64,000 nucleotides of DNA from SKPT01 sp040905445 (GTDB lineage: Bacteria > Planctomycetota > Phycisphaerae > Phycisphaerales > Phycisphaeraceae), in the NCBI GenBank assembly GCA_040905445.1, contig JBBDRN010000041.1:1-64000 (forward strand), written 5' to 3'. The notes beneath the pieces were generated by a model, which ran no database searches, was not told where the DNA came from, and was given only the letters and a program-made list of their open reading frames with translations. Position numbers and translations under genes: made by a program. Of this stretch, positions 47,258-55,306 are shown piece after piece; the first letter of the stretch is position 1, and each line of letters begins with the position of its first letter.

Positions 47258-50200
47258 TTACTCAAGTGCTTGTGCCGGTTGGAATTCCTGCCGCTGCACC
47301 AGCCGGTGCAGCCGGACGCGGCTGCCCGGCTCGCCCGCGGGATACGCCAGGCGGAAGCCGACGTCGCTGAAGCCGTTGCGGCAGAGAAACCACGTCTTGG
47401 TCAGCAGCTCATCGGTCGGCAGCTCCGGCGCCGCCAGTGCCGAGCCGCCGATGACCCCCGACCCGGCCCACCGGTCGCGCACGCGCTGCGCGACGGCGTC
47501 GAAGCTCTCGAGCGCATCGGGCACGGGCGGCGCGTTGGCAAGGTTCGGGCCGGCAGGCGTGGCAGGCGTGGCGGGAGTGGCGGGAGTGGCGGGGGCGAGG
47601 GCGTACTCCGCGACGTTGCCCAGCAGGTGGTGGTCCGTGTCCACCGGGGCGAACCAGAGGTAGTCGTCCTCGCGATCGGCGTCGGCGGTGGCGTCGCGGC
47701 CCGTCGGTACAGCCGCGCCATTAGGCCGGAACGTGCCCTCGTCCGGCCAGGGGTAATAGATCGTCTGGTTCTGCTCCGCCGCCCGGTCATAGATCTGCGC
47801 CACGTACGCCTGCTGGTCGGCGAACGCCCGGTCGCGCAGGTTCACATCGTCCTGCTCGGGAAAGGCTTCGCGCGCGGCCCGCCACTCCGCGGGCGTGGGC
47901 GGCCGCGAGCCGGCGGCGTGCGCGAGGTAGGCCGCCACGTGCGGCGGCACGAACGTCAAGGGGCTGCGCGGCCCCGGCCGCTCGTCGCCGTCGCCCGGCA
48001 CGTATGTCTCCATCCCCTGCTGGCGAAGCCAGGCCACCGCGTTGTTGGCGATCCAGTCGTTGGTGATCCGCACCCGCGCGCCGTCGTACACCCACGGCCG
48101 GGCGCCCTGGTAGGAATTGATCGAGACTGCTTCGAGCGCCCCCTGCAGGCTGCTGGCGTCGGCCGGGCGATGGGTACGCAGTCCGTCGATGATCATCATC
48201 GCCAGCTCGACCGACACGGCGTGCTCTGCGATGTAGACCGGCAGGCCTTCGTCCGGCTGTACGAGTCGGAAGCTCAGCTCCTGATCCGTGCCCGGGTGGC
48301 GGTAGGTGACGCGGTCGAGCGCGTCCGGCGGTGAGACCCGCTCCCAGCGCAGCCCGTCCGGCAGCCAGCTCGCGCCGGGGCCGAGGTCGTCGTATTCTGG
48401 CGGCAGGCGGTCGGCGTCCGGGTCGATGATCCTCTCGAGGCCGTCGACGAACGCCGGGGCCGGCAGGTTCGCGAGTTGATCGAGCTGCGCCAGCATGCCC
48501 ACGACGTGCTCCTCCGCCTCGCCGTCGGAAAGCCCGAGCCAGTCGCGGTGGCGCCACTGGTAAAGCATGAGGTTGAAGCGGGCGCGGTCGGTCAACGGCT
48601 CGGGTAGCCGCGCGAAGCGGGCGTCCAGCGGGTCGACGTCCGCGGGATCGGCGACCATTGAGGTCTCCGGCAGCAACTGCAGCGCGCCGCCGATGCTCGC
48701 TTCGTCCTCGAACCGGTTGACCGCGCGGCGCCAGCGGGTGGCCGCGGTGTCGTCAAGCTCGCCGTGCAGCGCTTCGCGACGGGTCGATGGGAGATCGGCC
48801 GTGGTCACGAGACCGTGGAGCCGGTGGCGGATGGCGATCTCGCGGCGCAACTGGTCGAGATCGTGCGGCCAGTCGTGGCGGTCGAGGCCGCGCCACGCGG
48901 CGAAAGCCAGCGCCGGGTCCGTCGTCGCCTGCGCGGAGTCGGGCGGCGTAGTGGCACCGGCGGGGGCGGTAGCGGCCACCCATTCGAGCAGATCCTCCTG
49001 CGTCGCCGACGCGGCCTGCTGCACGCGATTGATGCGGCGGCGCAGCGGCTCAAACGCCGGCGCCACCTCGGCCGCCGGCACGGCGTCGTCGGGGATAAGC
49101 GTGCGCAGCGGCTGACCGTCAGGCGTCGGCTCGTCAAGGCCGTAGGCCTGATCGAGCAGCGTTTCGACTTCGGCGTAACGTTCGAGCAGGTCGCCCGCCG
49201 ATTGCCGCCAGCGGGTGAACGCCGCCACGGCCGCGTCCCGCGCGTCATCGTCCAGCCGCGGCGACGCGTCGTCACCCGGCCAGGTCAGTCCGACGAGCGC
49301 CTCGTCGAGTCCGCGCTCGCGGTGGGCGTCCAGCGCAGCCTGCACGGCCGCGGCGTCCCACGCCTCGGGCGAAGGCCGCGGCCGATCGTCCAGTGCCGAC
49401 GGGAATCGCTCCTGCAGTTCCGCGAGCAGCGAGCGCAACGCCTCGGCCCGCTGGCGCAGGTCAAAGACCTCGTCCGTCTCGCGCGCCAGCGACTGCACCT
49501 CGCTCGACCATGCCGTGGCCAGCGCGCTCGACGCGGCGAAGGAGGCGTCCTGCTGCAGCGCCGCGGCGACGGCGTCGAGGCCGAGCTCTTCATCGGCGAC
49601 GGCCTGCTGGACGCGATCGGCAAACGCGCGCAGCTCGTCCGTCACCGCGGGCACGCCGCGCTCGATCGCCTCCCGGTGCGCGCGGACCCAGCTCTGGCGG
49701 CTGAGCTGCTGGTAGGCGGGCAGCGGACCGTCCTCGTAGTACGTCTGCAGGCGGGCGGCCGTGCGCGGCGCGTCGAGCCCGTCGTTGAGCCGTGCGATGT
49801 TCGCGTGCACCGCCGCCACGAGATCGGGGGCCGGCCAGTCGCCGCGCGGGTCCGGCGCCGACGGCGGATGCCAGTCCGCCTCGACATCCTCCACCGCCTC
49901 GCGCCATCGATCGAGTAGCGCAAGCTCGGCGGCCGGCTCGTCCTCGTACAACCCACTGCGATCGACGAACACCGCGCGGTCGATCACGTCACGCCACGTC
50001 GTGCGCGCGGTCTGCTCGAGCGCTTCGACTGATTGCCGCAGCTCGACGAGGTCCACGGCAAACGCCGCGAGCTCGGCGACGCGATCGTCCGCTTCCTCCG
50101 CCGGGATATCGAACCGGGCGAGCGACGCGCCGAGCCGGGCGTCGATGGCGTTGTTGAGTTGACGGAGGATCGGGTCCGTCCCCGGCTCGTCGGCCGCGCC

Positions 50201-51688
50201 GGGCGCGCGGGCGATGCTGCCGGCAAGCTCATCGGTGCGCCCCCACGCCGCCTCCGCCCCGCGCGCGGCGTCGAGCATCGCCAGCAGCGGCCGAAGGTGG
50301 TCGAGCACCGCCCCGGCCACCAGCGATTCCTCCACCAACCGCACCTGCTCGGCGACCACCTCGGCGGGCGCGTCCCAGCCGCGTTCCGGCCACGCCTGCC
50401 GCCACGGCGCGTCGCGAGCCGCCAGCCACTGATCGAGCGCCTGTCGTGCTTCGGTCACCGCACCGTGCGCACGCAGGATGCGCCGCGAGACCTCGGCATC
50501 GCCCAGCGCCGCCTCGGCCTGCTCGATCAGCTCGATCTGCTCCGGCGTCGCCTCCTCCTCGTCGCGCGCGATCGCCGCCGGCAGCCGGTCCAGCCGCGAG
50601 CCGAGGTCCGTGATCGACAGCGGGTCGAACTCGCTGAGCGTCGCACCGGCAAAAGACTGGACCACGCGCGCGTTGAGGCCCGGCTCACGCGCGAGCCGAC
50701 GCGCGAATGCCTCATCCTCGATCACCTGCTGGTGGAGGTAGACGCCCCAGCGGCCATACTCCTCGTGCAGCTCGACGAGTTGCTCGATGCTCGCCGGCAC
50801 CTCGCGCAGAATGATCCGGTCGGTCACGAACCAGCCGCTGGCCACCACGCCGACGATCACGGCGAGCGTCAGCGCAACCGCGCCGGCGGAGAGCGCCTTC
50901 TTTGGCGGCGGACGCAGCGCGTCGACGCGCGTTCGCAGCGCGTCGAGCTCCAGCGCCTCGGCTTCGAGGTTCGGATCGAGCAGTTCGTTGGCCAGCTCAC
51001 GCCATCGTTCGCCCGTGCGCCCGACGCGCGACCAGGCCCGGCCCGCCGCCACCGGCCACTGCGTCTCGCCGGCGTACTCCCGCCCCGTGACGAGGCTGTG
51101 GATCAACTGCCCCAGCGCGTGGCGATCGGCGAGACGATCGCGGCCCTTGTCCACGAGTGACCCGGGCAGCGGGTCGACGAGGACGACGTCGCCATCGTGC
51201 AGGTTATGCGCGGAGCTCAGCAGGACGTTGGAGGGCTTGAGGTTGCCGTGCGGCCGGGCCGCGTGCTGCTCGAGCTCGGCCAAGCCCCGAATCACCGAGC
51301 CGAGGATGTGGTGCAGGGCGCGGGCGTCGAGGCGCACGCGCCCGAGCAGCCCCTCCGCCGAGCGCGCGTAGGCCGCCATGCGCAGCTCATCATCGTCCTG
51401 TCCCGGCTCAACGGCGCACCAGTGGCTGGCCCCCGCCTCGTGCAGGCGCTGGTGCAGCGCGGTCAGCTCGCGGAACAGCGCCCGCTGGCGGTCGAGCTGC
51501 TCGAGCGTGTGACTGTCGGTGAACGGCTCGAAGCGCTTGATGACGCAGGCGGGTGCGGGGCTCGGTGTGGCGGGTGTGGTGGCGGTGGCGGGGGTAGGGG
51601 AGGCGTCGTATCGGCGCGTGACCGTCAGCGCGGTGCGCCGCAGCTCGCGAGGTGGCCGCGCTTGTGTCGAAGGCTCCATCACGGTCAT
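47258..51688 (-). CDS. T6SS pseudokinase fused to a formylglycine-generating-enzyme-like domain (PpkA-TagR-like)
   Basis: 1476 residues. Residues about 45-240 resemble a Ser/Thr kinase: Val-Ile-Lys51 is the ATP Lys, but the catalytic loop is His147-Gly-Asn-Leu-Lys-Pro-Ser-Asn in place of HRDLKxxN, and the DFG region is Asp172-Pro-Leu. A membrane span (about 272-293) leads to a roughly 850-residue helical, probably periplasmic region. Residues about 1140-1465 match the SUMF1/FGE fold (Pro-Pro-Thr-Pro-Ala-Glu-Trp, Leu-Leu-Gly-Asn-Val-Ala-Glu-Tyr, Gly-Gly-Ser-Ala, Asp-Val-Gly-Phe-Arg-Leu). The catalytic Cys pair of true FGE is not evident. PpkA and TagR are separate proteins in Pseudomonas. Confidence 0.85.
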   Translation of the reverse strand: MTVMEPSTQARPPRELRRTALTVTRRYDASPTPATATTPATPSPAPACVIKRFEPFTDSHTLEQLDRQRALFRELTALHQRLHEAGASHWCAVEPGQDDDELRMAAYARSAEGLLGRVRLDARALHHILGSVIRGLAELEQHAARPHGNLKPSNVLLSSAHNLHDGDVVLVDPLPGSLVDKGRDRLADRHALGQLIHSLVTGREYAGETQWPVAAGRAWSRVGRTGERWRELANELLDPNLEAEALELDALRTRVDALRPPPKKALSAGAVALTLAVIVGVVASGWFVTDRIILREVPASIEQLVELHEEYGRWGVYLHQQVIEDEAFARRLAREPGLNARVVQSFAGATLSEFDPLSITDLGSRLDRLPAAIARDEEEATPEQIELIEQAEAALGDAEVSRRILRAHGAVTEARQALDQWLAARDAPWRQAWPERGWDAPAEVVAEQVRLVEESLVAGAVLDHLRPLLAMLDAARGAEAAWGRTDELAGSIARAPGAADEPGTDPILRQLNNAIDARLGASLARFDIPAEEADDRVAELAAFAVDLVELRQSVEALEQTARTTWRDVIDRAVFVDRSGLYEDEPAAELALLDRWREAVEDVEADWHPPSAPDPRGDWPAPDLVAAVHANIARLNDGLDAPRTAARLQTYYEDGPLPAYQQLSRQSWVRAHREAIERGVPAVTDELRAFADRVQQAVADEELGLDAVAAALQQDASFAASSALATAWSSEVQSLARETDEVFDLRQRAEALRSLLAELQERFPSALDDRPRPSPEAWDAAAVQAALDAHRERGLDEALVGLTWPGDDASPRLDDDARDAAVAAFTRWRQSAGDLLERYAEVETLLDQAYGLDEPTPDGQPLRTLIPDDAVPAAEVAPAFEPLRRRINRVQQAASATQEDLLEWVAATAPAGATTPPDSAQATTDPALAFAAWRGLDRHDWPHDLDQLRREIAIRHRLHGLVTTADLPSTRREALHGELDDTAATRWRRAVNRFEDEASIGGALQLLPETSMVADPADVDPLDARFARLPEPLTDRARFNLMLYQWRHRDWLGLSDGEAEEHVVGMLAQLDQLANLPAPAFVDGLERIIDPDADRLPPEYDDLGPGASWLPDGLRWERVSPPDALDRVTYRHPGTDQELSFRLVQPDEGLPVYIAEHAVSVELAMMIIDGLRTHRPADASSLQGALEAVSINSYQGARPWVYDGARVRITNDWIANNAVAWLRQQGMETYVPGDGDERPGPRSPLTFVPPHVAAYLAHAAGSRPPTPAEWRAAREAFPEQDDVNLRDRAFADQQAYVAQIYDRAAEQNQTIYYPWPDEGTFRPNGAAVPTGRDATADADREDDYLWFAPVDTDHHLLGNVAEYALAPATPATPATPATPAGPNLANAPPVPDALESFDAVAQRVRDRWAGSGVIGGSALAAPELPTDELLTKTWFLCRNGFSDVGFRLAYPAGEPGSRVRLHRLVQRQEFQPAQALE

Positions 51689-51696
51689 CCCGGGTG

Positions 51697-52197
51697 TCAG
51701 TCGCCCTCGCGCATGCGCGACGTGAGATCGAGGAACCCCTCGCGGACGGTGATGCGGATCTCGCGGCCACGCCAGCGGTCGCTGGCCAGCGGGAGGATGA
51801 GTCGGCGGTCGTCGGCCGAGCCGGTGCGGTCGTCGAAGCTGCCCAGCAGGTTAGCGACGACAATCAACTGCGTCGCGCCCTTGTCCATCCAGGTGTCCCA
51901 GATCGGGTCATCGCGTTCGAGCGTCTGCGTCTCCTCGCTGTCACCGACGAAGCGCAGCGTCTTGCGGTCGACGCCGGCGCGCAGGCGATTGCCCGGCGAG
52001 AAGTACTCATTGACGCTGACCTCGCTGAGCGTCTCGGCGAGGCTGGCGTTGGCGCCGATGATGTCGACGGCAATGCTGGTCGAGGCCAGCGACTCATCGA
52101 GCGTGACCTCGACGTCGTAGGCCCGCGGGCCGCCGCAGCCGGCCACGAGGGCGGCGAGGAGGATGAGCCAACGTGCGTGCCGCGTCCGGTCGATCAT
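51697..52197 (-). CDS. Lipoprotein in the TssJ position
   Basis: 166 residues. The signal peptide ends with the lipobox Leu-Val-Ala-Gly-Cys, and the mature part is a single beta-rich domain of about 145 residues. TssJ is the outer-membrane lipoprotein that holds the TssM periplasmic tip, and this gene has the right size, anchor and place. I cannot show TssJ homology by motif, so it is a candidate. It overlaps the 642-residue gene by four bases (ATGA) and ends eight bases before the kinase-FGE gene. Confidence 0.7.
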   Translation of the reverse strand: MIDRTRHARWLILLAALVAGCGGPRAYDVEVTLDESLASTSIAVDIIGANASLAETLSEVSVNEYFSPGNRLRAGVDRKTLRFVGDSEETQTLERDDPIWDTWMDKGATQLIVVANLLGSFDDRTGSADDRRLILPLASDRWRGREIRITVREGFLDLTSRMREGD

Positions 52198-54122
52198 GCG
52201 GTTGCTCCCTGCTGGTGCATGGCCTGTTGCAGGACCGTGTGGATCTCGCGGTTGTGCCGCCAGTCGATCACGATCAGGCTGCGTGTGTGGATGACGAGGT
52301 TCTGAAGGTCGCCGCGGGCGCGGTCGAACACGCGGTGCAGCGCGCCGGGCGGAGCGTCCGCCCAGCCGCGGCAGGTGCTGTGCACCCCCTGGCCGGGCAG
52401 CATGCGCACGAGCGCGGCGAGCACGCGGGACCAGAGCTCGAGCGGGATGATCGCCAGCGCGTCGGCTGCGCTCAACCCCGGCTCGCCGACGCGCTGCGGG
52501 CCGAGCGCCTCGGCCCAGCGCGGCTCGTCAAGCAGCGAGGCGATGCGATCCTCGATCGGCTCCTCGTTGCCTGCCCCGCCCTGACCCTCGTTAACCTCCC
52601 GCGCGAGGCTGACGAGCGCGTCGAGCGCCTCGGGCAGGGGGGTCTGACCATCGACGAGCAGCGTACGCGTGGCAAGCACCGCCAGCGCGTAGAGATCGCA
52701 AGGCGAACTGAGGCTGCGCACCACCTGGAACGGGACCGCGTCGAGCGAAACGCCCACGGCCTCGTCGACCGCGCCCCGTAGCGCGTCGTCGAAGCGATGC
52801 GGCAGGCTGCGAAACGCCCACTGCGGCGTCGAGAGCGTGTCGTCGCGATCGACCGTGACGTAGAGGTCGACCGCCTGCTGGCCGAGCGTCGGGCGCAGGT
52901 GGACGAGTTCGTCGCGGTCGGCGGTGAGGCGGTCGTGGGTGGTCAGCGTGCCGGTGACGACGGCCCCGTCGCTCGTGTCGGTGACCTGCCGGATGCGCAG
53001 CGACGCTGCGCCGCGGTCACCGCCCCCGCCGGCCGCGGGGCCGTAGATGGACGCGGCGGCGTCGATGGGCACGTGCAGCGATGCCGACGTCGCGCCCAGC
53101 GCCACCGCGCGCGCGGTCGCGGGGTCGGCGAACACGCCCCGGCCCGTCCACAGTCGCGGCAGGCCCGTGCCCGTCGGCCCGAGCGCGACGCGAAAGCGGC
53201 TGGCGTCGAGGCACAGTTGCGGCCGCTGCTCGTGCTCCGTCACCGCCTGGACCGCGGCGACGCAGTCGGCGAGAACGCGCAGCTTCAGGTGCAGCGTTTC
53301 GACGCACCGGCCCCATTGGCCGTGCGCGCCGAGGAACAGCCAGTCGCCGTCCTCGCCCCGCGCCCCGGACGCACCCACGGCGTGCTGCGGGTCGGCGTGG
53401 TTGGGCAACGCCTGGCCGGCGAGCAGGTCGAGCCACGCGTCGAAGCTCAGCGACGCCAGCGGCTTGACCAGCATCAGGCCCGCGAGGTTGAACGCGATGC
53501 GATCCGGGCCAAGGCCCAGCGCGTCGGCGGGCTCGATCGTGTGCTCGTTGCGCGGCGCGTCGCGCGTCGCGGGAACGAAGCGCGCGGCGGCGTCGTCATC
53601 GCCTGCCGCAAACAGGTAGCGGTGCAGGCTTGCGGCGTAAGGCGGCAGGCCGTGGGCTTCCAGCAGCCCGTTGTCGCGGCAGAGCATCCACCGCCGCCCG
53701 GCGTCATCCTGCGGCCGCAGCGCCTCCCCGGCGACGAGGTCGATCACCAGCGGCGCGGCGGGCGACCGCTCCCAGCCGGTCGTGATCGGCGGGCCGCCCG
53801 GTTGCTCGGCCGCAGCGTGGGCGCGCGCGGCCCACATCTCGTCCATGCGCGGGTTGGTCAGCCCCTGTTCAACGCCCGCGGGCGTCTGGGCCAACCCGTC
53901 GACGCACTGCACCCAGAGCTCGAGCCATTGATGGACGCGGTCGGTCGCGTCGAGCACGCCGCCGAGATACACCTGCGCATCGCTGCGCGAGCGGAGCAGG
54001 ACGGGCCGCGGACGCGGGTCCTTGGTGCCCGGTTCCGCGCCGAGCAGCGCGCAGAGGCGCAGCGGCGCGGTGGGCGATGAGCCGTCGATCGCCACGGCGT
54101 GCAGGCCGGGAGCGTCCGGCAA
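52194..54122 (-). CDS. Unknown T6SS operon protein, 642 residues
   Basis: There is no signal peptide or membrane span. The protein is rich in Asp, Ala and Leu. Near residues 475-500 the segment Ser-Ser-Pro-Cys-Asp-Leu-Tyr-Ala-Leu-Ala-Val-Leu resembles the alpha-F helix region of protein kinases, suggesting a very degenerate kinase fold in the C-terminal half. The catalytic loop is not seen. It is translationally coupled to the lipoprotein gene. Its place next to the pseudokinase makes a regulatory scaffold plausible. Confidence 0.6.
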   Translation of the reverse strand: MPDAPGLHAVAIDGSSPTAPLRLCALLGAEPGTKDPRPRPVLLRSRSDAQVYLGGVLDATDRVHQWLELWVQCVDGLAQTPAGVEQGLTNPRMDEMWAARAHAAAEQPGGPPITTGWERSPAAPLVIDLVAGEALRPQDDAGRRWMLCRDNGLLEAHGLPPYAASLHRYLFAAGDDDAAARFVPATRDAPRNEHTIEPADALGLGPDRIAFNLAGLMLVKPLASLSFDAWLDLLAGQALPNHADPQHAVGASGARGEDGDWLFLGAHGQWGRCVETLHLKLRVLADCVAAVQAVTEHEQRPQLCLDASRFRVALGPTGTGLPRLWTGRGVFADPATARAVALGATSASLHVPIDAAASIYGPAAGGGGDRGAASLRIRQVTDTSDGAVVTGTLTTHDRLTADRDELVHLRPTLGQQAVDLYVTVDRDDTLSTPQWAFRSLPHRFDDALRGAVDEAVGVSLDAVPFQVVRSLSSPCDLYALAVLATRTLLVDGQTPLPEALDALVSLAREVNEGQGGAGNEEPIEDRIASLLDEPRWAEALGPQRVGEPGLSAADALAIIPLELWSRVLAALVRMLPGQGVHSTCRGWADAPPGALHRVFDRARGDLQNLVIHTRSLIVIDWRHNREIHTVLQQAMHQQGATA

Positions 54123-54200
54123 GGATGTCCACGCTTGGGTAACCGCGCTGGTGATCTGTCACCTCCGTGCAGGGCGGGGCGTTGCGTTGGTCGGCCGCGG

Positions 54201-54500
54201 TCAGCCGCCGATCATCACGGTGGGACATCCGACGACGATGCTGCCGCCGTGGGCCGTCGTGTCGCCCATGCGTGCCGCGGGTCGTCCGCCGATCAGGACG
54301 GTCGCCGAGCCTTTGACAATCACGTCGGGCGGTCCGACGCAGATGCAGGTCGACCCCAGCGTCGCCGCCGGGAGGCCGCCGATCAACACCGTCGGCGAGC
54401 CGGGCGTCACGATCGGGCCGCCGACGTGCGGAATCGGCGGCACCGCCGGCGTCTGCATCGGGCAGGTGTGCATGTCCGTTACGCGTGCGGCTGGCGGCAT
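54201..54500 (-). CDS. PAAR-domain spike-tip protein
   Basis: 99 residues. The protein has Pro-Ala-Ala-Arg at residues 3-6 and again near 84, repeated Val-Leu-Ile-Gly-Gly turns, and His/Cys residues that would bind zinc at the tip. PAAR proteins sharpen the VgrG spike and often carry effectors; this one has no extension, so any effector must bind it from outside. It is 78 bases from each neighbour. Confidence 0.92.
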   Translation of the reverse strand: MPPAARVTDMHTCPMQTPAVPPIPHVGGPIVTPGSPTVLIGGLPAATLGSTCICVGPPDVIVKGSATVLIGGRPAARMGDTTAHGGSIVVGCPTVMIGG

Positions 54501-54578
54501 CGATCAATCTCCCTTGTGGTGGCGCGACCTGATCTTATGTTCTTTGGCCTGCCGGCGTTCTTTTGGCGCGCTGCATGT

Positions 54579-55292
54579 CTATCGAACCATCTGCCCCGAC
54601 GCGATGGCGATGCCGATCGCCAGGAACGGCTTGAGCGCCTCCATCGCGCCCGGCGGCGGCGGGGCCGTGTCTGCGGCCGCAGCGTCGGCGGGTGGATCGT
54701 CCACCGTCTCGAGCGTCGATGGGTCGGTGTGCGGCAACGCCTGCCCCGCCTTCACGCTCGCGGCGAGCATGACCGCGCCAAACACCGCCTGGGCGACCGG
54801 CAGCGCGGGATCGCCCGTCGATGCCCACGCGGCGGCCTGCGCCGCCCATGCGCCGGGGCCCTGCATCCCGCTCGCCGCCGCCGCGTCCGCCGCCGCCTGC
54901 CCCTCGGGCGTCGGCTCGGCGGCGGGCGGTGCTTCCGTCTGCGCGGCCGCCAACTCCGTTTCGATCTCCCGCGCCAGCGGCTCGGGCAGGTCCTCCGGCA
55001 GCGCGACGCCACCGCCCGGCGCCCCACCCGCATTGGACCGGGCCTCGTCCGGCACGTCGACGCACTTCCGCGCCGCCTTGGCCGCGGCCTGCTCCTCGGG
55101 CGGCAGCTCGTCGGCGACCATCTCGACGCTTTGCGTCGCCCACCAGACGCTGTCCGACGCGCCGAGCCCGTGGGCAAGGTACTCCACCGCCTCACCGCCG
55201 CGGCCCGCGTCCACCAGCGCCTGCACCTGCTGCTGCGGGCTGGCCCCGGACGACCCGGCGTCTGCGATCTTGATGAGCGGTGGCACCTCCAT
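54579..55292 (-). CDS. Unknown T6SS-associated protein (DUF6931-like)
   Basis: 237 residues, Ala- and Glu-rich. The segment Val-Trp-Trp-Ala-Thr-Gln-Ser-Val-Glu-Met-Val near residues 48-58, followed by Ala-Ala-Lys-Ala-Ala-Arg-Lys-Cys, resembles the DUF6931 family found near T6SS genes; I recall this match rather than having tested it. A hydrophobic stretch occurs at about 168-182. It lies between vgrG (14 bases) and the PAAR gene, so it may be a chaperone or adaptor for the spike. Confidence 0.6.
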   Translation of the reverse strand: MEVPPLIKIADAGSSGASPQQQVQALVDAGRGGEAVEYLAHGLGASDSVWWATQSVEMVADELPPEEQAAAKAARKCVDVPDEARSNAGGAPGGGVALPEDLPEPLAREIETELAAAQTEAPPAAEPTPEGQAAADAAAASGMQGPGAWAAQAAAWASTGDPALPVAQAVFGAVMLAASVKAGQALPHTDPSTLETVDDPPADAAAADTAPPPPGAMEALKPFLAIGIAIASGQMVR

Positions 55293-55306
55293 GAGCGTGT
55301 CCTGTG

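Noticed and set aside
47258..51688. An active sulfatase-maturing FGE
   Set aside because: No sulfatase gene is nearby and the catalytic Cys pair of FGE is not seen; the T6SS context favours a TagR-like sensor.
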